From an uncultured Eubacterium sp. (GTDB lineage: Bacteria; Bacillota; Clostridia; Oscillospirales; Acutalibacteraceae): a DNA stretch of 53,927 nt. Below are positions 36,866 through 44,801 of the stretch, piece by piece. The first letter of the stretch is position 1. Every line of letters starts with the position of its first letter. The notes under the pieces were generated by a model. The model was not told the origin of the DNA and searched no databases. It saw nothing but the letters and a program-made list of their open reading frames with translations. The stretch spans positions 1-53,927 of the forward strand of contig CAJOEV010000007.1 in the NCBI GenBank assembly GCA_905233545.1, in the 5' to 3' direction. The position numbers and the translations under genes are program-made.

Positions 36866-37708
36866 ATGAAAAACGAAAAAGGTTATTTAACCCCCGAGGA
36901 TTATGCAGAGCCGAGATGCCTGCTATGTGATGAGCCCTACGGCGTAACGCCCGAGGTTAAAAGCGTTCCTCAGCAGAGAATTATTCAGAAAATGAACGAT
37001 TATATGAGTCGCCGCGATTATGCGGGGGCAGAGCGCCATCTTAAATACTGGCTTGAAGAGGCAAGGCTCGGCTTTGACAAGGGCGGAGAGCTTCTTATCC
37101 GAAATGAGCTTGTTGGTCATTTTCGAAAAACAGCTAACAAAGAGGGTGCATTTGAAAGTGCAAAGGAAGCGCTCAGACTGATTAAAGAGCTTGATTTTGA
37201 AGAGAATGTTTCCGCAGGAACAACCTACACGAATATTGCAACAGCATATAATGCATTCGGCGAAAACGAAAAGTCAATTGAGCTTTTTGAAAAGGCGAAA
37301 AAGGTGTACGAAAGCAACAAAAATACTGCGCCCGAGCTTCTCGGAGGGCTGTATAACAATATGGCGCTTACCTATACCGCACTCGGTGAATACGGCAAGG
37401 CTTTCGAGCTTTATGAAAAGGCGCTGGGTGTTATGGAGAATGTTGAAAACGGAGAGCTTGAGCAGGCGATAACCTATCTTAATATGGCGGATTTAAAAGA
37501 GGCAGAGCTCGGAAATGAAAAGGCGGAAAGCATTGTTTTTGACTATCTTGACAAGGCGCAGGAGCTTCTTGACACACCGTCTGTCAAACGCGACGGATAC
37601 TATGCATTTGTATGCGAAAAATGTGCACCGAGCTTTGAATATTACGGCTATTTTCTTGTTGCAAAGGACTTAAAAAAACGTGCGGAGGATATATATGAAA
37701 GGGATTGA
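36866..37708 (+). CDS. TPR-repeat protein with terminal CxxC motifs
   Basis: Start ATG 36866 is preferred (ggag 6 bases upstream); ATG 36854 overlaps the previous stop codon. The about 280-residue cytosolic protein has a CLLCDEPYG motif near the N-terminus and three to four tetratricopeptide-like repeats (about 60-230; TYTNIATAYNAFGENEKSIE, YNNMALTYTALGEYGKAFEL). A C-terminal CEKCAPSFEYYGYF completes it. TPRs mediate protein contacts; the two CxxC pairs could bind zinc or a cluster. It overlaps the DUF4037 gene by 14 bases, so the two products probably work together. The combination is seen in other Clostridia but its function is, as far as I know, undescribed. Confidence 0.75.
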   Translation: MKNEKGYLTPEDYAEPRCLLCDEPYGVTPEVKSVPQQRIIQKMNDYMSRRDYAGAERHLKYWLEEARLGFDKGGELLIRNELVGHFRKTANKEGAFESAKEALRLIKELDFEENVSAGTTYTNIATAYNAFGENEKSIELFEKAKKVYESNKNTAPELLGGLYNNMALTYTALGEYGKAFELYEKALGVMENVENGELEQAITYLNMADLKEAELGNEKAESIVFDYLDKAQELLDTPSVKRDGYYAFVCEKCAPSFEYYGYFLVAKDLKKRAEDIYERD

Positions 37709-38636
37709 GCTGTCAAAGGCGTTTTATGAGGAATACGGAAAGCCCATGCTTGAAAACGAATTCTCCGATATTCTGCAATATCTTGCCGTCGGTGTTTTCG
37801 GAAGCGGCTCAGAATGCTTCGGATTTGATGACGAAGTTTCAATCGACCACGATTTTGAGCCGGGGTTTTGTATCTTCCTTCCCGACGAGGATGTAGTGGA
37901 CAGAAAAACCGCGTTTGCCCTTGAACGGGCATATGCAAAGCTCCCGAGGGAGTATATGGGCTTTCGGCGTTCACTTATGAGCCCCGTCGGCGGAGCGCGC
38001 CGCGGAGTTTTAAGAACAAGCGAATTCTTTGAAGAAAAAATCGGAAGCAAGACGGGCGAGCTTGACAAATTTGAATGGCTTAGCATTCCCGAACAGTCCC
38101 TTGCCGAAGCAACAAACGGGGAAATGTTCTTCGATTATTTCGGCGAGGTTTCAAAAATCAGGGAGAGCCTTAAAAGCTATCCTGATGATATAAGGCTGAA
38201 AAAACTTGCAGGCAATCTGCTTTTAATGGCGCAGTCGGGGCAGTATAATTATAAAAGATGTATTGACCACGGCGAAAGCGCAGCGGCTCAGCTTGCGGTT
38301 TTTGAATTTGTTAAAAGCGCAATGCAGGTTATATTTCTTCTTAATAACGCATATCAGCCGTATTACAAATGGAGTTTCCGCGCGCTCAGAGCATTGCCGA
38401 AGCTTTCACTCGACGCGGAGATTATGGAATTCCTTTTAACAAGCTCCAACGATGGTGACAATGCCGAGGAGAAGTACTATGCTATTGAGGGCATTGCAGC
38501 GGATGTCATTGATGAGCTTGTTGAGCAGGAACTTACAAGTGCAATTTGCGGTGACCTTGAAAAGCACGCATATTCGGTAAACGACAAAGTAGCTGATTCC
38601 GAAATCAGAAATATGCACATTCTTGCAGCAATATAA
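37695..38636 (+). CDS. DUF4037 nucleotidyltransferase-fold protein
   Basis: ATG 37695 has ggagga 6 bases upstream. The 313-residue protein shows VGVFGSGSECFGFDDE (GSGSE at 36-40) followed by IDHDFEPG (Asp51, Asp53), a pol-beta-type nucleotidyltransferase motif with hG-S and D-x-D. The rest is helical and matches DUF4037. The carboxylates look intact, so it may transfer a nucleotide to an unknown acceptor such as a protein, antibiotic-like molecule or RNA. The overlap with the TPR gene suggests that partner supplies specificity. Function is undetermined. Confidence 0.72.
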   Translation: MKGIELSKAFYEEYGKPMLENEFSDILQYLAVGVFGSGSECFGFDDEVSIDHDFEPGFCIFLPDEDVVDRKTAFALERAYAKLPREYMGFRRSLMSPVGGARRGVLRTSEFFEEKIGSKTGELDKFEWLSIPEQSLAEATNGEMFFDYFGEVSKIRESLKSYPDDIRLKKLAGNLLLMAQSGQYNYKRCIDHGESAAAQLAVFEFVKSAMQVIFLLNNAYQPYYKWSFRALRALPKLSLDAEIMEFLLTSSNDGDNAEEKYYAIEGIAADVIDELVEQELTSAICGDLEKHAYSVNDKVADSEIRNMHILAAI

Positions 38637-38657
38637 TATGTTGCGAGTGCCGAGTTT

Positions 38658-38685
38658 TCGGGTGCGCGCACGGCAGTTATATAAT
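38658..38685 (+). repeat. Copy of the tcgggtgctgcgcac intergenic repeat
   Basis: tcgggtgcgcgcacggcagt followed by tatataat, 22 bases after the DUF4037 stop. It differs from the copy at 24671 by a 2-base deletion and single-base changes, and is preceded by a gcgagtgccgagtt word. Confidence 0.7.
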
Positions 38686-38711
38686 AGGTAACAAATAAAA
38701 GGATATATAAT

Positions 38712-39404
38712 ATGAAAATTCACGGATTACAAAAAATGACACTTCTCGACTTTCCGGGGCATGTTGCATGTACGGTTTTTCTCGGCGGCTGCGATTTTCG
38801 CTGTCCGTTCTGCCATAATTTTGAGCTTGTTGACGGAACTGAAAAGCCGATTATGGATGACGGCGAACTGATTTCCTTCCTTGAAAGCAGAAAAGCCCTG
38901 CTTGACGGAGTTGCAATAACGGGTGGCGAGCCCTGTCTTCATAAAGATTTGAAAGAGCTTATAATAAAAATCAGAAATGCGGGCTATCCTGTTAAGCTTG
39001 ACACAAACGGAAATCACCCCGAGCTTCTTAAAGAGCTGATTGACGAGGGACTTGTTGAATATGTTGCAATGGATATCAAAAACAGCGAGGATAAATATGC
39101 TTTGACCTGCGGACTTGATGAAATTGATATGTCCCCGATAAAAGAGAGCATTTCGATTCTTATGAATTCAAATATTGCCTATGAATTTCGCACAACAGTT
39201 ATTAAGGAATTCCACGAGGAAAACGATTTTTACAAAATAGGCGAAATGATTAAGGGCGCAAAAGCATATTATCTTCAAAGATTCACCGACAGAGATTCTG
39301 TTCCCTACGGAAATCTGACCTCGCCGCATCCCGATGAAATGCGCGTTTTTGCCGAAATTGCACGCAAATACGTTGAAAATACAAATTTGCGCGGAGTTGA
39401 CTAA
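38712..39404 (+). CDS. nrdG: Anaerobic ribonucleotide reductase-activating radical SAM protein
   Basis: This 230-residue radical SAM protein has the cluster motif CDFRCPFC (CxxxCxxC), preceded by TLLDFPGHVACTVFLGG, and an SAM-binding TGGEPCL. It resembles NrdG/PFL-activase proteins and generates the glycyl radical on NrdD. The next gene is nrdD, which supports the assignment. It has an aaagga site and starts 75 bases after the DUF4037 gene, with a repeat between. The chain is longer than the E. coli protein (about 154), as usual for the NrdG2-like clostridial form. Confidence 0.88.
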   Translation: MKIHGLQKMTLLDFPGHVACTVFLGGCDFRCPFCHNFELVDGTEKPIMDDGELISFLESRKALLDGVAITGGEPCLHKDLKELIIKIRNAGYPVKLDTNGNHPELLKELIDEGLVEYVAMDIKNSEDKYALTCGLDEIDMSPIKESISILMNSNIAYEFRTTVIKEFHEENDFYKIGEMIKGAKAYYLQRFTDRDSVPYGNLTSPHPDEMRVFAEIARKYVENTNLRGVD

Positions 39405-39420
39405 CAACTATATATTGTGT
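39405..39420 (+). promoter_or_regulatory. NrdR box 1 (putative)
   Basis: caactatatattgtgt fits the NrdR consensus core CwAtATaTwGtgt. It begins immediately after the nrdG stop and lies upstream of the nrdD promoter. Confidence 0.6.
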
Positions 39421-39445
39421 ATTACGAAAAGAATCAACAAAAATT

Positions 39446-39461
39446 TTAGAATATATTGTAA
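39446..39461 (+). promoter_or_regulatory. NrdR box 2 (putative)
   Basis: ttagaatatattgtaa matches the NrdR core except for the first C and the last bases. It lies 41 bases (about four helical turns) from box 1 and ends 8 bases before the -35 of nrdD. Confidence 0.5.
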
Positions 39462-39469
39462 AAAACATA

Positions 39470-39498
39470 TTGACAAAAGCCTCTCTTAATGATAGAAT
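39470..39498 (+). promoter_or_regulatory. Promoter of nrdD
   Basis: TTGACA (39470-39475), exactly 17 bases, TAGAAT (39493-39498). It separates nrdD expression from nrdG. Confidence 0.8.
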
Positions 39499-39557
39499 GT
39501 TTTTCGCAGTCAAAAATTTTAGGACGACGAAGAATACTATCAGAAGAGAGGTTTATT

Positions 39558-41951
39558 ATGTATCAGGTAATTAAAAGAGACGGCAGTGTTGCTGACTTTA
39601 ATATCAGCAAAATAAGCTCTGCTATCGCAAAAGCATTTGATTCGCAAAACAGAAATTATCATCAGAGCATTATCGATTTAATCGCGCTTCACGTAACCGC
39701 TGATTTCGAAAACAAGATTGAAGACGGAAAAATCTCGGTTGAAGCTATCCAGGACAGCGTTGAAAAAGTTCTCTCGGAATCGGGCTATGCCGATGTCGCA
39801 AAAGCTTATATTCTCTACAGACGCCAGAGAGAAAAGGTAAGAAATATCAACTCTGCTCTTCTTAACTACAAGGAGATTGTTGATAACTATCTTAAAATCA
39901 ACGACTGGAGAGTTAAGGAAAACGCAACTGTAACATATTCAGTAGGCGGTCTTATTCTTTCAAACTCGGGTGCCATTACAGCTAACTACTGGCTCAGTGA
40001 AGTATATGACGATGAAACCGCAGATGCCCACAGAAATGCCGATATTCATATTCACGACCTCTCAATGCTTACCGGTTACTGTGCAGGTTGGAGCTTGAAG
40101 CAGCTCATCCAGGAAGGTCTCGGCGGTGTTACGGGCAAGATTACATCTTCACCTGCAAACCACCTTTCAACTCTCTGCAACCAGATGGTGAACTTCCTCG
40201 GCATTATGCAGAACGAATGGGCAGGTGCTCAGGCATTCTCATCATTCGATACTTATCTTGCTCCCTTTGTTAAGGTTGACAACCTCACTCAGAAAGAGGT
40301 TAAGCAGTGCATTCAGAGCTTCGTTTACGGTGTTAACACTCCGTCCCGTTGGGGAACACAGGCTCCGTTTTCAAATATAACTCTTGACTGGGTTGTTCCA
40401 AACGACCTTAAAAACCTTCCCGCTCTTATCGGCGGCAAGGAAATGGATTTCACTTATGGCGACTGCCAGAAGGAAATGGATATGGTAAATAAAGCCTTCA
40501 TCGAAATTATGATTGAAGGCGACGCAAACGGAAGAGGATTCCAGTATCCCATCCCGACATATTCAATAACTCGCAGCTTCGACTGGAGCGAAACAGAGAA
40601 CAACAAGCTCTTATTTGAAATGACTGCAAAATACGGAACTCCGTATTTCTCAAACTATATCAATTCGGATATGGAGCCCAGCGATGTTCGTTCAATGTGC
40701 TGCAGACTTCGTCTTGACCTTCGTGAGCTTCGCAAGAAGAGCGGCGGATTCTTCGGCTCGGGTGAATCAACAGGCTCAATCGGTGTTGTAACAATCAACC
40801 TTCCGAGAATTGCTTATCAGGCAAAGGACGAAAAGGATTTCTATGAGCGTCTTGACCGTCTTATGGATATTGCAGCGCGTTCACTCAAAACCAAGAGAAC
40901 TGTTATAACAACTCTTCTCGACCAGGGACTCTATCCGTATACAAAGAGATATCTCGGAACATTTGCAAACCACTTCTCAACAATCGGTCTTATCGGTATG
41001 AACGAGGTTGGACTTAATGCAAACTGGCTTAAAGCAGACCTCACCGATGCAAAGGTACAGAGATTTGCAAGAGATGTTCTCAATCATATGAGAGAGCGCC
41101 TTTCGGATTATCAGGAAATGTACGGCGACCTTTACAACCTTGAGGCAACTCCAGCAGAGTCAACAACCTATCGTTTTGCTAAGCACGATAAGGAGGATTT
41201 CCCGGACATCATCACTGCAAATATGAACGGAACTCCTTACTATACAAACTCATCACATCTTCCTGTCGGATATACAGAGGATATCTTCTCTGCTCTTGAT
41301 ATTCAGGATGACCTTCAGACACTCTACACCTCAGGAACTGTTTTCCATGCATTCCTCGGCGAAAAGCTTCCCGATTGGAAGGCTGCAGCAAATCTTGTTC
41401 GCAAGATTGCGGAAAACTACAAGCTTCCTTACTACACAATGTCTCCCACATACTCAGTATGTAAGGACCACGGCTACTTAACAGGCGAGCAGTACACCTG
41501 CCCGATTTGCGGAGCTAAAACAGAGGTTAACAGCCGTATCACAGGCTACTATCGTCCGATTCAGAACTGGAACGACGGTAAGGCTCAGGAATATAAGGAC
41601 AGAAAGGTTTACAACATCGGCAGATCAAAGCTCACCCACACAGGACCGAATCCCGCTCCCGTTGACTATGTTGAGCCCGAAGCAATTGCAAACGATGCAG
41701 CTGCTGCAGCTGATGTTGATGCAAACATCATCCTCTTCAAGACCGCAACCTGCCCCAACTGTAAGGCAGCAGGCGCACTTCTTGACAAGGCAGGCGTTCA
41801 GTACACAGCTCTTAATGCGGATGAGCAGGCAGAGCTTGTTGCAAAGTTCGGAATCAAGCAGGCTCCGACACTCATCGTTATGAACGGCGACGATTCATTC
41901 GAAAAATTCCGCGGTGTTTCAGACATCAAGGGTTGGTTAATGAATCAGTAA
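39558..41951 (+). CDS. nrdD: Class III anaerobic ribonucleoside-triphosphate reductase with fused thioredoxin-like domain
   Basis: ATG 39558 (gagagg upstream) gives 797 residues; a 23-residue upstream extension overlaps the promoter and is rejected. The chain has an N-terminal ATP-cone (YQVIKRDGSVADFNISKI, 1-90), the glycyl-radical core with active-site candidates in TGYCAGWSLK and MCCRLRLDLRELRK, and a zinc knuckle (YTCPICGAK). The radical loop RITGYYRPIQNWNDGK puts the glycyl radical at Gly663. An Ala-rich linker leads to a thioredoxin/glutaredoxin-like domain (about 720-797) with CPNC (732-735) and IKQAPTLIVMN. The fused domain is probably the reductant-delivery module, in place of formate. 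It reduces NTPs to dNTPs under anoxia, after activation by NrdG. Confidence 0.93.
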   Translation: MYQVIKRDGSVADFNISKISSAIAKAFDSQNRNYHQSIIDLIALHVTADFENKIEDGKISVEAIQDSVEKVLSESGYADVAKAYILYRRQREKVRNINSALLNYKEIVDNYLKINDWRVKENATVTYSVGGLILSNSGAITANYWLSEVYDDETADAHRNADIHIHDLSMLTGYCAGWSLKQLIQEGLGGVTGKITSSPANHLSTLCNQMVNFLGIMQNEWAGAQAFSSFDTYLAPFVKVDNLTQKEVKQCIQSFVYGVNTPSRWGTQAPFSNITLDWVVPNDLKNLPALIGGKEMDFTYGDCQKEMDMVNKAFIEIMIEGDANGRGFQYPIPTYSITRSFDWSETENNKLLFEMTAKYGTPYFSNYINSDMEPSDVRSMCCRLRLDLRELRKKSGGFFGSGESTGSIGVVTINLPRIAYQAKDEKDFYERLDRLMDIAARSLKTKRTVITTLLDQGLYPYTKRYLGTFANHFSTIGLIGMNEVGLNANWLKADLTDAKVQRFARDVLNHMRERLSDYQEMYGDLYNLEATPAESTTYRFAKHDKEDFPDIITANMNGTPYYTNSSHLPVGYTEDIFSALDIQDDLQTLYTSGTVFHAFLGEKLPDWKAAANLVRKIAENYKLPYYTMSPTYSVCKDHGYLTGEQYTCPICGAKTEVNSRITGYYRPIQNWNDGKAQEYKDRKVYNIGRSKLTHTGPNPAPVDYVEPEAIANDAAAAADVDANIILFKTATCPNCKAAGALLDKAGVQYTALNADEQAELVAKFGIKQAPTLIVMNGDDSFEKFRGVSDIKGWLMNQ

Positions 41952-42078
41952 TATAATCGCTGTGCGCAGCACCCGACACTTTTCACTATTATCTCTTCTC
42001 TTAAAGAGAAAAGTGAAAGGTGAAGAGTGAAGAGAGAAGAGTACTATAGGGAGGGTCTCCGTGCCCTCCCATAATTTT
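41951..42078. repeat. Repeat-bearing intergenic region between nrdD and the flavoprotein
   Basis: It begins at the nrdD stop with an inverted copy of the repeat (atataatcgctgtgcgcagc then acccga, 41951-41976), continues with a gaagagtgaagagagaagag purine string, and ends in a hairpin gggaggg (42049-42055)/ccctccc (42064-42070) before ataattttt. The last part may act as a weak terminator after nrdD. Confidence 0.65.
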
Positions 42079-42095
42079 TGATTGGAGATAAATTT

Positions 42096-43010
42096 ATGTA
42101 CGATATAATTGTTGTTGGCGGAGGACCCGCAGGAATGACGGCGGCGCTCTACGCTCAGAGAAACGGCAAAAGCGCGCTTGTTATTGAAAAAGCGGGCTTC
42201 GGCGGTCAGATAACCCATTCACCAAAGGTTGAAAACTATCCCTCAAGACTCTCAATGAGCGGAAATGAATTTGCGGACGAGCTCTTTTCCCAGATACTTG
42301 AACAGGGCGCCGAATTCGAAATTGAAACCGTTTGCGGTATTGAGGACAAGGGCGATTATAAAGTTGTTTTAACTGAAGAGGGAAGCGCATTTGAAGGCAA
42401 AGCCGTTATTATCGCAACGGGCGTAAAACACAGAATGCTCGGTTTGGAAGGTGAAAACGACCTTGTGGGCGAAGGTATTTCCTTCTGCGCTGTTTGCGAC
42501 GGCGATTTTTATAAAAACAAAACCGTCTGCGTTGCAGGCGGAGGAAACTCAGCGCTTCAGGAAGCAATTCTTCTTTCGGATAAATGCTCAAAGGTAATAA
42601 TGCTCCAGGATATGCCCTATTTCACAGGTGAGCAGAGACTTCAGGATGTTCTTTTTGCAAGGGAGAATGTTGAAGCCCACACGGGAGTAAAAATTGAAAA
42701 GCTCCTCACCGAAAACGGTGAATTCTGCGGCGTTGAGATTTCAAAAGCAGAAACGGGCGAAAAGCAGATTGTTAATTGCGACGGACTTTTTGTTGCAATC
42801 GGTCTTGTTCCCGAAAACGAGCCGTTTAAAGAGCTTGCAGAGCTGAATGACTATGGCTATTTTGATTCGGGCGAAGCATGCACAACAAAAACACCCGGTA
42901 TTTTTGTTGCAGGGGATTGCAGAAGCAAAATGATACGCCAGATAACAACCGCCGCAGCGGACGGAACAATCGCCGCTCTTGCAGCTTGTAATTATATTAA
43001 TCAGCAGTAA
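42096..43010 (+). CDS. Thioredoxin-reductase-like flavoprotein, probable reductant source for NrdD
   Basis: ATG 42096 has ggaga upstream. The 304-residue protein has the FAD-binding GGGPAGM (N-terminal), the redox-active CAVC (131-134), a second dinucleotide fold GGGNSALQEAI (148-158), and the C-terminal AGDCRSKMIRQITTAAADG. Overall it is a low-molecular-weight TrxR. However, the HRRxxxR NADPH-phosphate motif after the second fold is missing: it reads LQDMPYFTGEQR (170-181). The electron donor may be ferredoxin or another carrier, as in known pyridine-nucleotide-independent thioredoxin reductases of Clostridia. Adjacent NrdD carries the thioredoxin-like substrate domain. Confidence 0.82.
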   Translation: MYDIIVVGGGPAGMTAALYAQRNGKSALVIEKAGFGGQITHSPKVENYPSRLSMSGNEFADELFSQILEQGAEFEIETVCGIEDKGDYKVVLTEEGSAFEGKAVIIATGVKHRMLGLEGENDLVGEGISFCAVCDGDFYKNKTVCVAGGGNSALQEAILLSDKCSKVIMLQDMPYFTGEQRLQDVLFARENVEAHTGVKIEKLLTENGEFCGVEISKAETGEKQIVNCDGLFVAIGLVPENEPFKELAELNDYGYFDSGEACTTKTPGIFVAGDCRSKMIRQITTAAADGTIAALAACNYINQQ

Positions 43011-43013
43011 TTT

Positions 43014-43046
43014 AAAACGCATCGAAAGCTTTCGATGCGTTTTTTA
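43014..43046. terminator. Bidirectional terminator after the flavoprotein
   Basis: A perfect 15-base inverted repeat, aaaacgcatcgaaag with ctttcgatgcgtttt (43014-43043), followed by Ts. It serves the flavoprotein gene and the convergent azlD. Confidence 0.9.
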
Positions 43047-43364
43047 TATCAGATATTTAATTATCAGTTCCGCTATGAAAACGCCCGTTGAAGCGCCGAG
43101 AGCAACGGTCAGGAGCCCTCTTTTGAAATATGCGAGAATGAGCGCAATGCAAACGCCCGCGATTGCAGAAGCGATATGGTCGGTTGCAAAGAATACGGCG
43201 GGAATTGTCATAACGCTTAAAACCGCGTAGGGCATATAGTGAAGAAACGACAGGAAAAACCTGTTTTCAATTTTCTTTTTTATAAGAACAAGCGGAATTG
43301 CCCTGACGAGATATGTCACAAGCGCCATTGTTAAAAGGTAGGGAAGAAAGACATCAATTTTCAT
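43044..43364 (-). CDS. azlD: AzlD branched-chain amino acid exporter subunit
   Basis: ATG 43364 gives 106 residues with three or four hydrophobic helices (VFLPYLLTMALVTYLVRAIP, YAVLSVMTIPAVFF). This is the small AzlD partner of AzlC in branched-chain amino acid (and analogue) export. It overlaps azlC by 11 bases; the aggaggc site lies inside azlC. Confidence 0.88.
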   Translation of the reverse strand: MKIDVFLPYLLTMALVTYLVRAIPLVLIKKKIENRFFLSFLHYMPYAVLSVMTIPAVFFATDHIASAIAGVCIALILAYFKRGLLTVALGASTGVFIAELIIKYLI

Positions 43365-44091
43365 TTTGCTGTGCCTCCTTCTTCTCATCAATCGGGAAAA
43401 GAGCAGCCGCAGCAGCGCTTGCAATAACTGAGCAGATAATTATAACAAATCCGCTCTGAACCTGTGAAAGCAGGGGAACAAATCTGAAAAGGCAGCTCAG
43501 AACAATTGCGAAAGCCACGCAGAAAAGAACATGTTTGTTTTCCTTTGCAGGCGGAACAACAATTGCAATAAACATTCCGTAAATAGCAATTCCGAGTGCT
43601 GAAATAAGCATTGCGGGCAGAATATTGCCTGCAACAGCGCCCACAATAGTTCCTGCGCTCCAGCCCAGCCACGGGGTTAAAATCAAGCCGAACATATATT
43701 TTCTGCCGACGCTTTCTTTTGATGACGCAACGGCAAAAACTTCGTCGGTGTTGACAAAGGCTATGATAAATCTGTCAGCAAGCGAAATGCTTTCATCAAG
43801 CTTCTGGGACAGCGTTATGCTCATCAGCGCATATCGAAGATTTATGATGAACTGACTTGCCGCAAGTTCAAAAAGAGTTCCGCCCGAAACAATAATAGGA
43901 ACGGCGGCAAGCTGACCTGCGGAGGTAACATTCGTCATTGAAATCAAAAGCGCTTCAAGCGAGGTCAGCCCGTTTGAAACAGTGAAAATTCCGAATGCAA
44001 AGGCAACCGAAAAGTAGCCCAGGCAAATCGGAATTCCATCGATTATTCCTTTTAAAAATGTGTTTTCTTTAATGTTGTTTGCTTTTTTCAT
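43354..44091 (-). CDS. azlC: AzlC branched-chain amino acid exporter subunit
   Basis: The 245-residue membrane protein opens with MKKANNIKENTFLKGIIDGI and has PICLGYFSVAFAFGIFTVSNG, FIINLRYALMSITLSQ and WLGWSAGTIVGAV. This matches AzlC/YgaZ family exporters. With AzlD it would expel excess Leu/Ile/Val or toxic analogues. ATG 44091 has no ribosome binding site; the -10 of a TTGACT promoter ends only 7 bases before it, so the mRNA may be leaderless. An in-frame upstream extension runs through the promoter and is unlikely. Confidence 0.88.
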   Translation of the reverse strand: MKKANNIKENTFLKGIIDGIPICLGYFSVAFAFGIFTVSNGLTSLEALLISMTNVTSAGQLAAVPIIVSGGTLFELAASQFIINLRYALMSITLSQKLDESISLADRFIIAFVNTDEVFAVASSKESVGRKYMFGLILTPWLGWSAGTIVGAVAGNILPAMLISALGIAIYGMFIAIVVPPAKENKHVLFCVAFAIVLSCLFRFVPLLSQVQSGFVIIICSVIASAAAAALFPIDEKKEAQQNEN

Positions 44092-44098
44092 AGCTAAG

Positions 44099-44127
44099 AT
44101 GTTAACATACTGTTTGCTGTAAGTCAA
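44099..44127 (-). promoter_or_regulatory. Promoter of azlCD (leaderless transcript candidate)
   Basis: On the minus strand TTGACT (44127-44122), 17 bases, TAACAT (44104-44099). The predicted start is one or two bases from the ATG at 44091. Confidence 0.55.
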
Positions 44128-44138
44128 GCATACGCTAA

Positions 44139-44170
44139 TCCCTAACACCTAACCCCTAAAACCTAAAAAA
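44139..44170. repeat. Short CCTAA-type direct repeats
   Basis: Words cctaacac, cctaacccctaaaa and cctaaa follow each other between azlC and the rubrerythrin terminator, similar in style to the other simple intergenic repeats of this window. Confidence 0.6.
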
Positions 44171-44188
44171 CGCCCGAAGGCGTTTTTT
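44165..44188. terminator. Terminator of rubrerythrin
   Basis: aaaaaacgcc-cgaa-ggcgtttttt, symmetric, overlapping the last base pair of the rubrerythrin stop on the minus strand. Confidence 0.85.
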
Positions 44189-44735
44189 AATAATTCTCTT
44201 CGTGAATTTCGAAAAAGCTTTGCGGATGTGCACAAACGGGGCAGATTTGCGGTGCCTTTGTTCCTACAACGATATGTCCGCAGTTTCTGCATTCCCAGAT
44301 TTTAACTTCGCTCTTCTGGAAAACTTCGTTCATTTCAACGTTTTTAAGAAGCGCGCGGTATCTTTCCTCATGTGCCTTTTCAATAGCGGCAACCATTCTG
44401 AATTTTGCTGCAAGAGCCTTAAAGCCTTCTTCCTCGGCTGTTTTTGCAAAGCCCTCATACATGTCGGTCCATTCAAAGTTTTCGCCTTCGGCTGCTGCTT
44501 CAAGATTTTCGGGTGTTGTGCCGATTCCCTGAAGCTCTTTGAACCACATTTTTGCGTGTTCCTTTTCGTTATCCGCTGTTTTTAAGAAGAGTGCCGAAAT
44601 CTGCTCGTAGCCCTCTTTTTTTGCAACAGAAGCGAAATAGGTGTATTTGTTTCTTGCCTGGCTTTCACCTGCAAAAGCTGCTTCAAGGTTCTTTTCTGTT
44701 TGTGTTCCTGCATAGGGATTTGATTTGTTTGCCAT
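44187..44735 (-). CDS. rbr: Rubrerythrin
   Basis: This 182-residue protein has a ferritin-like di-iron four-helix bundle at about 1-140 ([41 protein letters not shown]). A C-terminal rubredoxin-like FeS4 site follows ([13 protein letters not shown]). It reduces hydrogen peroxide with electrons from reduced rubredoxin or NADH-linked donors, protecting an anaerobe from oxygen exposure. It is monocistronic under its own promoter, with aaggagg at the start. No PerR-like operator was recognised by eye. Confidence 0.96.
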   Translation of the reverse strand: MANKSNPYAGTQTEKNLEAAFAGESQARNKYTYFASVAKKEGYEQISALFLKTADNEKEHAKMWFKELQGIGTTPENLEAAAEGENFEWTDMYEGFAKTAEEEGFKALAAKFRMVAAIEKAHEERYRALLKNVEMNEVFQKSEVKIWECRNCGHIVVGTKAPQICPVCAHPQSFFEIHEENY

Positions 44736-44768
44736 AAATTTTTCCTCCTTGTTTATATATTTGTATAT

Positions 44769-44797
44769 ATTTTACCATAATTTTCTAAAATTATCAA
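44769..44797 (-). promoter_or_regulatory. Promoter of rubrerythrin
   Basis: On the minus strand TTGATA (44797-44792), 17 bases, TAAAAT (44774-44769), 34 bases before the start codon. Confidence 0.7.
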
Positions 44798-44801
44798 TTA
44801 T

